The position numbers and the translations under genes were made by a program. This document shows positions 18,795 through 27,395 of a stretch of 64,000 bases of DNA, one piece after another; position 1 is the first letter of the stretch, and each line of letters begins with the position of its first letter. Source of the DNA: Ollibium composti (GTDB lineage: Bacteria > Pseudomonadota > Alphaproteobacteria > Rhizobiales > Rhizobiaceae); assembly GCF_004801285.1 (NCBI RefSeq), contig NZ_SSNY01000007.1, positions 186,001-250,000 on the forward strand. The letters are read 5' to 3'. Under the pieces are notes generated by a model that worked only from the letters and a program-made list of their open reading frames with translations, had not been told where the DNA came from and did not search any database.

Positions 18795-19493
18795 TCAGGA
18801 AACGCGCACCAGCGGCGCGCCCTCGGCGCCGCCGAATTCGGCGATGACGGTCTCGCCACCGACGGCCGTCTGGCCGATGGCGACGCGCGGTGCTGCACCC
18901 GCCGGCAGGTAGACGTCGACGCGCGAGCCGAAGCGGATCAGGCCGAAGCGCTCGCCGATGGCCAGCGCGCCGCCTGTCTCGGCCCAGCAGACGATGCGGC
19001 GCGCCACCAGCCCGGCGATCTGCACTGCCACAACCGTGCCGTTGGGGCTGTCGATGACCAGGCCGTTGCGCTCGTTCTCGGTGCTCGCCTTGTCGAGTTC
19101 GGCATTGAGGAAGGCGCCGGGCCTATGCTCGATGCGGCTGACGCGGCCGCGCACCGGCGCGCGGTTCACATGGCAGGAGAACACGTTCATGAACACCGAG
19201 ATGCGCGTCATCTCGGCACTGCCGAGGCCGAGTTCGCGCGGCGGCACGGCAGGCCCCACCGCCGAAACGATGCCGTCGGCCGGGCTGACGACCAGCCGGT
19301 CGTCCACCGGCGTCACCCGCTCGGGATCGCGGAAGAAATAGATGCACCAGGCGGTCAGTATGAGGCCGATCCAGAACAGGATCGAGGAAAAATAGCCGAG
19401 GACCAGCGTCACCACGGCGAAGCCGGCGATGAAGGGATAGCCCTCGCGGTGGATCGGAACGAGCGTGTTCTTGATCGTGTCGACAAGAGACAT
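18795..19493 (-). CDS. psd: Phosphatidylserine decarboxylase proenzyme
   Basis: This protein of 232 residues is the short, alphaproteobacterial form. It self-cleaves at Gly189-Ser190 in [13 protein letters not shown] to create the pyruvoyl group, and then decarboxylates phosphatidylserine to phosphatidylethanolamine. Two N-terminal hydrophobic helices ([20 protein letters not shown]) are followed by [11 protein letters not shown] and [15 protein letters not shown], typical of the family. It is the first gene of the psd-pssA operon. Confidence 0.95.
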   Translation of the reverse strand: MSLVDTIKNTLVPIHREGYPFIAGFAVVTLVLGYFSSILFWIGLILTAWCIYFFRDPERVTPVDDRLVVSPADGIVSAVGPAVPPRELGLGSAEMTRISVFMNVFSCHVNRAPVRGRVSRIEHRPGAFLNAELDKASTENERNGLVIDSPNGTVVAVQIAGLVARRIVCWAETGGALAIGERFGLIRFGSRVDVYLPAGAAPRVAIGQTAVGGETVIAEFGGAEGAPLVRVS

Positions 19494-19576
19494 CGGGCTG
19501 GGGGCGGCTCCGTTTCAGGGTGCGGCCTGTCTATCGGAAACGCCTGCCCGCCGCAACGCGACAATCGGGCAGGGAG

Positions 19577-19948
19577 TCAGGGGGAAAGCGGCGCGCCGGG
19601 GATGTAGAGCGCGATCGGCCGGATTTCGTAGACGGCGGTGGGGTTGGCGCCGCGCAGTTGCCGCGCCATCTCGGCCGCCGCCTCGTCGTCGGCGCAATCC
19701 ACTACGTAGAGGCCGAGCAACTGTTCCTTGGTTTCGGCGAACGGCCCGTCGAGCACGGTTCCCGCGCCGGGGCCGCGCAACGTGCGGGCGTCCACCGTCG
19801 GTCCGAGCCGCGCGGCCGGTCCCATGCGGCCTTCCCTGACCAGCCGGTCGTGCACCTTGAGCAGGTCGTCCATCAGGGCTGCGTCCTCGTCCGGCGTCCA
19901 GGATTCGACGACGCCTTCGGCATGGTAGGCGAGGATGGCGTAGAACAT
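19577..19948 (-). CDS. YciI/DGPF-domain protein
   Basis: This small 123-residue protein of the YciI-like (YCII, DGPF) family starts MFYAILAYHAEGVV. It contains LDGPFAETKEQLLGLYVVDC, the motif from which the DGPF name comes, and ends AVYEIRPIALY. The fold is a ferredoxin-like dimer with a possible His/Asp active site; in sigma-factor clusters such proteins accompany ECF sigma factors, but none is present here. The gene lies between psd and the ABC exporter on the same strand, with 83 bp and 69 bp gaps. Function is unknown. Confidence 0.85.
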   Translation of the reverse strand: MFYAILAYHAEGVVESWTPDEDAALMDDLLKVHDRLVREGRMGPAARLGPTVDARTLRGPGAGTVLDGPFAETKEQLLGLYVVDCADDEAAAEMARQLRGANPTAVYEIRPIALYIPGAPLSP

Positions 19949-20017
19949 GCGGGTGATCCTCCGTCATTCGCGATGCGCGGCGCACCATACGGCAAACGGA
20001 GGCTATGCAACACCGCC

Positions 20018-21901
20018 TCAGTTCACCTCGGCCGTGCGCCGGCGCACGATAATGCCTTCCTTGTCGCTTTCGCGCGCGATGCGCAGCCGCTCCTCGGCTT
20101 CCGTGGCTTCGCGCTGGCGATCCCACATGGAGGCATAGAGCCCGTGTTCCCTGAGCAACGCGGCATGAGTTCCGCGTTCGGCGATGACCCCGTCCTTGAG
20201 CACGATGATCTCGTCGGCGGAGATGACGGTGGAGAGCCGGTGGGCGATGACGATGGTGGTGCGGTCGCGGCTGACCAGGTCGAGGGCTGCCTGGATTTCC
20301 TGCTCGGTGTGCGTGTCCAGCGCCGAGGTCGCCTCGTCGAGGATGAGGATCGGCGGCGCCTTCAGGATGGTGCGGGCGATGGCGACGCGCTGCTTCTCGC
20401 CGCCGGAAAGCTTCAGCCCGCGCTCGCCGACCAGGGCGCGGTAACCGTCTGGCAGATGCTCGATGAAGGGGCCGATCTGCGCCAGTTCCGCCGCCCGCTT
20501 CACCTCCTCCTCGCTGGCGCCCGGCCGGCCGTAGCGGATGTTGTAGGCGATCGTGTCGTTGAACAGCACCGTGTCCTGCGGCACCATGCCGATGGCGGCG
20601 CGCAGGCTCTCCTGCGTGACGTCGCGCACGTCCTGCCCGTCGACCAGAACGGCGCCCGACTGCACGTCGTAGAAGCGGAACAGCAGCCGTGAGATGGTCG
20701 ACTTGCCCGCGCCCGACGGGCCGACGATGGCGACCGTCTTGCCCGCCGGCACGTCGAAGGAAATGCCCTTCAGGATCGGCCGGTTCGGGTCGTAGGCGAA
20801 ATGCACGTCGCGGAACGCGACGCTGCCGACGCCGACCGCGAGGGGCTTCGCATCCAGCCTGTCGGTCACTTCCTGGCGCGCGTCGAGCAGGTCGAACAAC
20901 TGCTCGATGTCGGTCAGGCCCTGGCGGATTTCGCGGTAGATGGAGCCGATGAAGTTCAACGGTACGGAAAGCTGGATCAGCATGGCGTTGACGAAGACGA
21001 AGTCGCCGACGGTCTGGCTGCCGTGCATCACCTCCCACGCCGACATGCACATGACGGTGGCGGTGCCGACGCCGAAGATCAGCCCCTGTCCGAAGTTCAG
21101 CCAGCCGAGCGAGGTCCAGATGCGGGTGGCGGCGATCTCGTAGCGCGCCATGGAGCGGTCGAAGCGCTCGGCTTCCATCGCCTCGTTGCCGAAATATTTC
21201 ACCGTCTCGAAATTGAGCAGCGAATCGATCGCCTTGGTGTTGGCGTCGGTGTCGCTCTCGTTCATGTCGCGGCGGATGCCGATGCGCCAGTCGCTCGCCT
21301 TGACGGTGAACCACACATAGATGACGACCGTGACGGCGACGACGGCCACGTATTTCCAGCCGTAGGTGAAGGCGAAGATGGCGGCTGTCAGGGCGAACTC
21401 CAGCACAGTCGGCGCGGTGCTGAGCATGATGAAGCGCACGATCGTCTCGATGCCCTTGGTGCCGCGCTCGATGATGCGCGACAGGCCGCCGGTGCGGCGC
21501 TCGAGATGGAAGCGCAGCGAAAGCTGATGCATGTGTATGAAGGTGCGGCGGGCCAGCTGGCGCACCGCATGCTGGCCGACGCGAGCGAACAGCGCGTCAC
21601 GAAGCTGGTTGAAGCCGACCTGGGTCAGCCGCATGAAATTGTATGCGATGACCAGCGCGATGGCGCCGGTGAGGAAAGCGGGCAGCGGCGGATTGTATTT
21701 GCCGGTGCCGGCCAGCGCGTCGGTCGCCCATTTGAAGAAATAGGGGCCCGCGACCAGCACCAGCTTGGCGACGATCAAAAGCAGCGTCGCCCAGGTGACG
21801 CGCCAGCGCAGGTCCGGCCGGTCTGACGGATACATGTAGGGCCAAAGATTGCGCAGCGTCTTCAGCGTGCCGGATTCGGCGGAAACGGTCTTGTCTGCCA
21901 C
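20018..21901 (-). CDS. Atm1/HMT-type ABC exporter
   Basis: This 627-residue half-transporter fuses a six-helix membrane domain (about 30-340) with an ATP-binding domain. Walker A GPSGAGKST is at 394-402, Q-loop MVPQDT near 440, signature LSGGEKQ near 498, Walker B ILILDEATSALD at 518-529 and the H-loop His554. FRDVHFAYDPNRPILKGI and the ATM1-like membrane part place it with mitochondrial Atm1 and bacterial homologues that export glutathione conjugates, persulfides or metal-thiol complexes. A homodimer is expected. The ArsR gene 31 bp upstream on the same strand probably controls it, which suggests induction by metal or thiol stress. Confidence 0.92.
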   Translation of the reverse strand: MADKTVSAESGTLKTLRNLWPYMYPSDRPDLRWRVTWATLLLIVAKLVLVAGPYFFKWATDALAGTGKYNPPLPAFLTGAIALVIAYNFMRLTQVGFNQLRDALFARVGQHAVRQLARRTFIHMHQLSLRFHLERRTGGLSRIIERGTKGIETIVRFIMLSTAPTVLEFALTAAIFAFTYGWKYVAVVAVTVVIYVWFTVKASDWRIGIRRDMNESDTDANTKAIDSLLNFETVKYFGNEAMEAERFDRSMARYEIAATRIWTSLGWLNFGQGLIFGVGTATVMCMSAWEVMHGSQTVGDFVFVNAMLIQLSVPLNFIGSIYREIRQGLTDIEQLFDLLDARQEVTDRLDAKPLAVGVGSVAFRDVHFAYDPNRPILKGISFDVPAGKTVAIVGPSGAGKSTISRLLFRFYDVQSGAVLVDGQDVRDVTQESLRAAIGMVPQDTVLFNDTIAYNIRYGRPGASEEEVKRAAELAQIGPFIEHLPDGYRALVGERGLKLSGGEKQRVAIARTILKAPPILILDEATSALDTHTEQEIQAALDLVSRDRTTIVIAHRLSTVISADEIIVLKDGVIAERGTHAALLREHGLYASMWDRQREATEAEERLRIARESDKEGIIVRRRTAEVN

Positions 21902-21932
21902 TGGGGTCTGCCTTGTGGTTCGTTCAGGCCGG

Positions 21933-22259
21933 TCAGCAGCCGGCGCAGCAGTCTTCGGTTAGCCGGGCGAGCGAAGACGAAAGGTCTTTCAGGGCCGCCC
22001 GGTCGAGTTCGTAGCGCGAGCGCTGGCGGTCGGGGGAAAAGCGCACCAGCCCGGCTTCCACCAGCACCTTCAGGTGCTGCGAGACGGTCGACTGCGCAAG
22101 GTCGAGCCGGTCCACCACGTCGCGGCAGCAGCAGGCCGGCTGGCCGGCCAGATGCCGCACGATCTCGATGCGGGTGGGATGCGCCAGCGCCGCCAGCCCT
22201 TCGGCAAGCCGTCTGGACGCGGACGCGTTGCAGTCATCGTCTTCCAGGAGAGTTTCCAT
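21933..22259 (-). CDS. ArsR-family repressor
   Basis: This 108-residue winged-helix metalloregulator has its recognition region at LDLAQSTVSQHLKVLVEAG. Cysteine groups that could sense a soft metal, arsenite or sulfane sulfur are ACCCRDVV just before the recognition helices and the terminal EDCCAGC. The N-terminus has another Cys (DDDCNAS). Members of this family dissociate from DNA when ligand binds. It is the first gene of a two-gene unit with the Atm1-type exporter, and its start codon lies inside a 27-bp near-palindrome, consistent with autoregulation. Confidence 0.92.
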   Translation of the reverse strand: METLLEDDDCNASASRRLAEGLAALAHPTRIEIVRHLAGQPACCCRDVVDRLDLAQSTVSQHLKVLVEAGLVRFSPDRQRSRYELDRAALKDLSSSLARLTEDCCAGC

Positions 22260-22282
22260 CGTTCATCGCCGATAAACGATGG
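22256..22282. promoter_or_regulatory. ArsR operator over the arsR start codon
   Basis: The two 13-base arms around the central base 22269 match at 12 of 13 positions. The outer arms, CCATCGTT and AACGATGG, are perfect. The ATG of arsR (22257-22259, complement) lies within the left arm. Position and symmetry fit the 12-2-12-like operators of ArsR proteins. Confidence 0.7.
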
Positions 22283-22316
22283 AATGATTTTGCGCAAGAG
22301 GCGGAAGGAAGAAAAC

Positions 22317-23789
22317 CTATTCCGTTTTTGCCGGCGCCGTCGTCATCTGGTCGCCCAGCACGGTCAGGTCGGCGGCTTCGCCCTCACGCGATTTCTCCGG
22401 CAGCTTGAACACCTGTCCGGGCCAGATCCTGTCGGGATCGCTGATCTGGTCCTGGTTGGCGAGATAGATGGTGGAATAGCGGATGCCGTGGCCGTAGACG
22501 CGGCGCGAGATGCGCCAGAGCGTGTCGTGCCGGCGGATGATGACGGCGCTGTCGGCGTGCTCGAGCTTCGGCGCGACCGTTTCGGGAACGGCGTCCGCGG
22601 ACGGCGTGGCTGCGGCCACTTCGGCCGGCTTGCTCTCGCCCGCAGGGGCGGCTCCCGGCTGTACCGGCTGCTCGGCAGGCGCGACGGCTGCGATGGCCTC
22701 GCCCGGTTCGCGCTCGAACGGCACCGTGGCGCGGGCCACCACCTTGGCGCCGTCGGCGTCGAGCGCGTCGACGCGCACATTATAGGTGCCGACGGGCAGG
22801 TCGCGGCTGGCCTCGACCAGGAAATGGCCATCGGGCGAGGTGACGGCGTCGCCCAGCAGGATCTCGTTGGCGTAGGCGCGCACCTTGCGGCCGGCATCGG
22901 CGATGCCGGCGACGAAGACCTTGCCGCCGTCGATCTCCACGGCCTCGACCACGACTTTCGCCCCGGCTGCCGGAGCGGCAGGGGAGGCAGGTTGCGCCGG
23001 GGCGGGCGTCGCCTCGGCCGCGGCAGGCGCCGAGGCTGCTTCGGCAGGCTTGGATCCGGCAGGCGCCGCCTCCGCAGCTTTGGCCTCGGCTTCGGTCGCC
23101 GGCTTGGCTTCGGGCTTGGCGGCGGCGCCGGTCGGCTGGGAGGCCGCCTCCGCCGGCGCTTCCGGTTGCTTTGCGGGTGCGGGCATGCTCAGGAGCTCGG
23201 AGGGCTTGCCGGGCTCCTCGACCATCGCCAGGACCTGCCCGTCCGGCTTCTGCGGGATCGAGACGACCGCCGTCTGCTGCGACGTGGCGGTGACGTTGTC
23301 CGGCGTGGTGGACCGCAGGGTGATCTGGTAGTCGCCAGGCTTCAGCGGCGTATCGAGCACGATGGCGAAGGCGCCGTCCGCCCCGGCCTCGGCCGAACCG
23401 AGCACCGTATCGCCGTTCAGCGCCTCCACCCTGGCTTTCGGCGCGGCATTGCCGGCGATCACCACCGACCCATTCCCCTCGACGCGCACGACGTCGAAAC
23501 TCGGCACGACGCCTTGCTCGGCCGGCGCCGTGGCGGCGGCGGGGTTGCCTGCCGGCGCCGGGGGCTGCGCTTCGGGCGCGGGTGTCGCGGCCGCGTCGGT
23601 CCCCTTGGCCGGAAGCCGGTCGGTCGTTCCGGGAGCCTTCGCCGTGTCGGCCGGCTCCAGCGCCGCGATCTGCGCCGGCGGAACGCTCTGGAAAAGCGGG
23701 TCGAGCGCACCCGACACGTAGGCCGTCCCGGCCACCGCGGCGACGCCGCCGCCGGCGAACAGGAAAGCCTTCAAAGGGTTGATTGCCAT
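22317..23789 (-). CDS. LysM protein with two Ig-like modules
   Basis: This 490-residue envelope protein begins with an uncleaved-looking signal anchor (PLKAFLFAGGGVAAVAGTAY). Two related beta-sandwich modules follow, one with VVIAGNAAPKARVEAL and LKPGDYQITLRS, the other with VFVAGIADAGRKVRAYAN and LPVGTYNVRVDA. They are separated by Ala/Pro/Glu-rich linkers. A C-terminal LysM (residues ~425-475, RHDTLWRISRRVYGHG to IWPGQVFKLP) should bind peptidoglycan. This architecture is common in Hyphomicrobiales with no assigned function. The gene is divergent from the LOG-family gene 114 bp away. Confidence 0.88.
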   Translation of the reverse strand: MAINPLKAFLFAGGGVAAVAGTAYVSGALDPLFQSVPPAQIAALEPADTAKAPGTTDRLPAKGTDAAATPAPEAQPPAPAGNPAAATAPAEQGVVPSFDVVRVEGNGSVVIAGNAAPKARVEALNGDTVLGSAEAGADGAFAIVLDTPLKPGDYQITLRSTTPDNVTATSQQTAVVSIPQKPDGQVLAMVEEPGKPSELLSMPAPAKQPEAPAEAASQPTGAAAKPEAKPATEAEAKAAEAAPAGSKPAEAASAPAAAEATPAPAQPASPAAPAAGAKVVVEAVEIDGGKVFVAGIADAGRKVRAYANEILLGDAVTSPDGHFLVEASRDLPVGTYNVRVDALDADGAKVVARATVPFEREPGEAIAAVAPAEQPVQPGAAPAGESKPAEVAAATPSADAVPETVAPKLEHADSAVIIRRHDTLWRISRRVYGHGIRYSTIYLANQDQISDPDRIWPGQVFKLPEKSREGEAADLTVLGDQMTTAPAKTE

Positions 23790-23903
23790 GTTGTTCTTGA
23801 GCCCCCTAATTACCCGAATCCCTAGCCCGTTTTTTCAGGGGCGACAAGAAAAAGCCAAGTCTGGCCTTGACCGCGCTCCCGCGTCCCATCACCAATCTTC
23901 GCC

Positions 23904-24515
23904 ATGAACACGATTCGATCCGTCTGCGTTTACTGCGGCTCGTCTCCGGGCCGCGACGAAGCCTATCTCGAAGCCGGCCACCTGCTCGGACGCTCCATCG
24001 CCCGCGCCGGCCTCAGGCTGGTCTATGGCGGCGGCACCAAGGGCATCATGGGCGCCGTTGCCGATGGGACGCTCAAGGCCGGCGGCACCGTCATGGGCAT
24101 CATCCCGCGCTTCCTGGTCACCAAGGAAGCCACCGAGGCGGCCCTGCAACGCCTCAACCAGCTCGTCATCACCGACAACATGCACGAGCGCAAGCACAGG
24201 ATGTTCGAGGAATCCGACGCCTTTGTGGCGTTGCCGGGCGGTATCGGCACCGTCGAGGAGATCGTCGAGATCATGACCTGGGCTCAGCTCGGCCATCATC
24301 GCAAGCCGATCGTCTTCGCCAACGTCAAGGGATTCTGGAACCCGATGCTGGCGCTGATCGACCACATGGCGGGAGAAGGCTTCATCCACACCGCCCAGCG
24401 GGTGAAGCCGCTGGTTGTCGACGATCCTGGGGCGATCGTCGCCGCCGTCATGGCATCCGCCAGCGCCGACCAGACGCCGACCGGCGGCGAAAGCTCCGTC
24501 ATCGACAAGATGTAA
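23904..24515 (+). CDS. LOG-family protein (TIGR00730, putative nucleotide 5'-monophosphate phosphoribohydrolase)
   Basis: This 203-residue Rossmann-fold protein begins MNTIRSVCVYCGSSPG. It carries the family hallmark PGGIGTVEEIVEIMTW, which binds the ribose-phosphate, and a conserved Arg-Lys pair in ERKHRMFEESD. Plant and bacterial LOG proteins release cytokinin base from its ribotide; others hydrolyse purine nucleotides generally. No cytokinin genes lie nearby. A hairpin downstream has its T-run on the other strand. Confidence 0.92.
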   Translation: MNTIRSVCVYCGSSPGRDEAYLEAGHLLGRSIARAGLRLVYGGGTKGIMGAVADGTLKAGGTVMGIIPRFLVTKEATEAALQRLNQLVITDNMHERKHRMFEESDAFVALPGGIGTVEEIVEIMTWAQLGHHRKPIVFANVKGFWNPMLALIDHMAGEGFIHTAQRVKPLVVDDPGAIVAAVMASASADQTPTGGESSVIDKM

Positions 24516-24541
24516 AGACTGCGGCCTTCGCCCAAAAGAAA

Positions 24542-24564
24542 AAGCCGGCTTTTAGGGCCGGCTT
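24542..24564 (-). terminator. Rho-independent terminator of the EamA gene
   Basis: An 8-bp perfect stem, AAGCCGGC/GCCGGCTT, has a 7-nt loop and is followed on the minus strand by TTTTTCTTTT. It lies about 105 bp past the stop of the EamA transporter and between convergent genes. It lacks a T-run for the plus strand. Confidence 0.7.
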
Positions 24565-24669
24565 GTGGAGGGAGACGGGTCGAGGGGGTTTGGGGGGACT
24601 TGGGGATGACCCGTCGCCCCAATAATGCGCGGGCGCGGCGACGGTTCCACGAAGCCGTAAAAAAAAATT

Positions 24670-25557
24670 TCAGGCAACCGCCCGCCGCCGTGCCGCACGC
24701 CAGTCGTGGCCGGCATGGGCGAAGACCGCGAGCAGGACGACGCCACCGCCGACGAAACTTGCCGCCGGCGGCAGTTCCGCCAGGAACAGCCAGCCGAACA
24801 GGATGGCGAACGGCACCTCAGCTGAGCCGAGCAGGCCGGCTTCCGCCGCCGGCAGCAGGCGCGCGCCTTCCGTCCACAGCACTGAGGCAACGGCGAAGGA
24901 GGCGCCGAAGGCAGCCAGCAGCCATGCGTCGCGCACCGAGACGGCAAGCGGTTCGGCCACGAACCATCCGAGCGCGAACAGCAGCAGCCCCGAAACCGCG
25001 CCCGCCCACACCACCGGCGTGTCGCGGAACTTGCGGATCATGACCATGTAGAGCGCGCTGCCGAAGGTCATCAAAAGGGCGAGGCCGTCGCCGAGCGGCC
25101 GGCCGCTGCCGAGGCCGGCGGAGACGATCAACCCGACGCCCGACAGCGAAAGCACCGCCGCCAGCAGCGTTTTCATCCGCGCCCGCTCGCCGAGGATGAG
25201 CCAGCCGAGCAGGCCCGCGATGAAGGGGGCCGTGGCATAGATGATGGCGACGTTCGCCACATAGGTATTCTTGAAGGCAGCGATGAAGGCGATGCTGGCG
25301 GCCGCTCCGACCGCCGCCATCAGCCAGCCGCGCCAGCCGAGCCGTAACGGCTCGGGCGTCCGCTCTCGCCACCGGCGCCATGCGACGTAGAGGCCGATCA
25401 GCACGCCGCCGACCAGCCCGCGCCAGCAGGTGATGACCAGCGGATCGGCATGGATTGATTTCGTCAGGACGCCGGCAAGGCCGAAGACGGCCGCCGACGC
25501 GCTGACCAGCATGATGCCCAGCGCGCGTCCAGCCTCTGCATTCAGGTCATCCACCAT
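24670..25557 (-). CDS. EamA/DMT family transporter
   Basis: This 295-residue inner-membrane protein has ten hydrophobic segments in two EamA repeats, for example LGIMLVSASAAVFGLAGVLTK and a later EVPFAILFGWLFLAELPPA. The start at 25557 (MVDDLNAEAGRALG) is chosen because GGAGG lies 8 bases upstream; the frame is open much further upstream, but that part lacks membrane character. The substrate is unknown. It is convergent with the LOG gene and divergent from the OsmC gene. Confidence 0.88.
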   Translation of the reverse strand: MVDDLNAEAGRALGIMLVSASAAVFGLAGVLTKSIHADPLVITCWRGLVGGVLIGLYVAWRRWRERTPEPLRLGWRGWLMAAVGAAASIAFIAAFKNTYVANVAIIYATAPFIAGLLGWLILGERARMKTLLAAVLSLSGVGLIVSAGLGSGRPLGDGLALLMTFGSALYMVMIRKFRDTPVVWAGAVSGLLLFALGWFVAEPLAVSVRDAWLLAAFGASFAVASVLWTEGARLLPAAEAGLLGSAEVPFAILFGWLFLAELPPAASFVGGGVVLLAVFAHAGHDWRAARRRAVA

Positions 25558-25710
25558 CACCGCCTCCGTCTTCTTCGACCATATCGGACGGCTCTTGCCA
25601 GCCTGGTGACAGGAGCGGCGCAGCGCTCCAGGAAAATGCGTGATGTCGGCCCGTTGCCGACTGCCGTGGCGGGCGAGTACAATGAAGCGGCCGAAACGGG
25701 AGCCGCAAAC

Positions 25711-26217
25711 ATGGATGTCGCTGGCTTGAAAGCGATGCAGGCGCCTTTGAAAGACGCCTATCGCGAGGACGCTTCCCGCGCGCTGATCACGCTGCGGGCG
25801 AAAGGATCGATCGACGACAAGTCTATCTCTTGCAAGGTGGAAACGGGCAGGGCGCTCGCTGTCGCCGGACTGCATCCGGCGACCGGCGGTACGGGCCTGG
25901 AGCTCTGCTCCGGCGACATGCTGCTGGAGGCGTTGGTGGCCTGTGCGGGCGTGACGCTGAAGGCAGTGGCGACGGCGCTGGAATTTCGCCTCGGTTCAGC
26001 CGAGGTGGAGGCCGAAGGTGATCTCGACTTTCGCGGCACGCTGGGCGTGGCGAAGGACGCGCCCGTCGGCTTCCGGTCCATTCGCCTGGTCTTTCACCTT
26101 GACACGGACGAAACGCAGGAGCGCGTCGATACGCTCCTCAAGTTGACCGAGCGATACTGCGTCGTTTTCCAGACGCTCGCCTCCAGGCCGGAGCTTTCCG
26201 TCGCCGCGCGACGGTGA
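25711..26217 (+). CDS. OsmC family peroxiredoxin-like protein
   Basis: This 168-residue OsmC/Ohr-fold protein has the two reactive cysteines of the family: one in LEALVACAGVTLKAV and one in ERYCVVFQTL. These reduce organic hydroperoxides through a disulfide cycle. A third Cys lies in SISCKVETG. The start at 25711 (MDVAGLKAMQ) is preferred because upstream in-frame residues look random. The subtype is OsmC-like rather than Ohr. No OhrR is adjacent. Confidence 0.88.
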   Translation: MDVAGLKAMQAPLKDAYREDASRALITLRAKGSIDDKSISCKVETGRALAVAGLHPATGGTGLELCSGDMLLEALVACAGVTLKAVATALEFRLGSAEVEAEGDLDFRGTLGVAKDAPVGFRSIRLVFHLDTDETQERVDTLLKLTERYCVVFQTLASRPELSVAARR

Positions 26218-26240
26218 AGCTCGGCTCAGACAAGGCGACC

Positions 26241-26471
26241 TTATTCCTGCGGCGTGACCTGCGCGCCGCCGTCTTCGCTCATGTCGTCGGCATAGGGCGA
26301 GGCGCTCGGAATGCAGGACACCGACCAGCCGGCGGGCACCGGCTGCTTCTGGTATTCGGTGATTGCCGAGGTGCACTGGTCGCGCGTGTCGAAGGTCGAG
26401 GGCAGCACGACCATGCCGCCCTGTGGGCCGGCAACGACCAGGTACCAGACCAGCGCAATGGTGGATGACAT
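26241..26471 (-). CDS. Small secreted or membrane-anchored hypothetical protein
   Basis: This 76-residue protein starts MSSTIALVWYLVVAGPQGG, a hydrophobic leader, and has two cysteines (RDQCTSA and SVSCIP) that could pair in the periplasm. The tail is acidic and polar (DDMSEDGGAQVTPQE). The layout resembles small exported Hyphomicrobiales proteins of unknown function. It is converging with the OsmC gene and lies 192 bp downstream of the lectin-like gene on the same strand. Confidence 0.65.
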   Translation of the reverse strand: MSSTIALVWYLVVAGPQGGMVVLPSTFDTRDQCTSAITEYQKQPVPAGWSVSCIPSASPYADDMSEDGGAQVTPQE

Positions 26472-26663
26472 GGGGATTCCTCACGGTTGGATGGGAGAGT
26501 CGCGCGGACTCTAGCAATTCTCGCGAGGCGGCGGAAGCGCGGCATTGGGCAGCGGTGCCGACCCGCCTGGAAGCGACCGCGCAGGACGCCTCCCTCAAGG
26601 CGAGGGCTCGGCACGCCATCGCCTTGAATAAAGGGCATTGGAAGGTCCCGGCCGGGCCTGTGC

Positions 26664-27293
26664 TCACTCCGCCGCGAAACAGTAGAACAGGCCGTCGCCG
26701 CCGGTGCCTTTCAGCGCCTCCTGGCTGCAGCCGCCGCGCGAGGCGTGCGACGAGTTCCACGATTTCGCGGCCGCCGAATCGTCCAGGCCGGTGCGATCCG
26801 AATGGCCCATCATCGCTGCCCCTTCGGCGCCGCTCATGGTCCAGTCGCCGCAGGTCTGGTCGGCGATGCGGGTGCCGTCGGGCTTGGAGCCGGTCAGGAT
26901 ATCGTGGCGGTTCGGCGTGTCGCCGCGACCGTTGATGACCTCGCCCTTTTCGTTGAGCGCCGTCTGCTTGGTCAGCTTGTTGGCGTCCGAATGCAGCGAA
27001 GCGACGTCGTCGGCGATCTTCTCGCCCTTGGCGTTGAACCACGGCCCCTTGCCGATGCGGTCCTTCGCGTCGGTGTCGCTGGTGGAAAGATAGGCGTGCC
27101 ACGTCTTGCCCTTGACGCCGGCGGCTTCGGCCAGCGAGGCGCAATGGGCGTCCGCGCCTTGCAGGCCGCCGAGGTCGGCGCCCTTGCCGGAGCCTGCGCT
27201 GGTGACGAAGAAACTCATCGTCGCGTCCTGCGCAACGGCGGCGCCGCCGGTCGCGGCGAGGATGAGGGTGGTGGCGACAAGCAATCTGCGCAT
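26664..27293 (-). CDS. Lectin-like secreted protein
   Basis: This 209-residue protein has a clear signal peptide of 21 residues (LILAATGGAAVAQ). The mature part has MSFFVTSAGSGKGADLGGL, HCASLAEAAG, WHAYLST, DQTCGDWTMSG, SWNSSHASRGGCSQEAL and a final LFYCFAAE. This Cys/Trp pattern matches proteins annotated as lectins with a C-type-lectin-like or collagenase-NC10/endostatin-like fold. Four cysteines probably form two disulfides. Binding specificity is unknown. A role at the cell surface is inferred. Confidence 0.8.
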   Translation of the reverse strand: MRRLLVATTLILAATGGAAVAQDATMSFFVTSAGSGKGADLGGLQGADAHCASLAEAAGVKGKTWHAYLSTSDTDAKDRIGKGPWFNAKGEKIADDVASLHSDANKLTKQTALNEKGEVINGRGDTPNRHDILTGSKPDGTRIADQTCGDWTMSGAEGAAMMGHSDRTGLDDSAAAKSWNSSHASRGGCSQEALKGTGGDGLFYCFAAE

Positions 27294-27395
27294 GGATTTC
27301 CTCCGCTGGTTGGATGACCGCTTAACGGAAACGCGGCACGGACCGGAATTATTCCCGATCGCCGTTGGATAGTACGGAGGTTTGACGGCCCGATG

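Noticed and set aside
15485..18898. Very long open frame (over 1100 codons) on the minus strand opposite the Aas-like gene
   Set aside because: It is antisense to a well-supported gene and also runs through pssA in a different frame; its composition (Arg/Gly/His/Gln-rich) is typical of GC-rich antisense frames.
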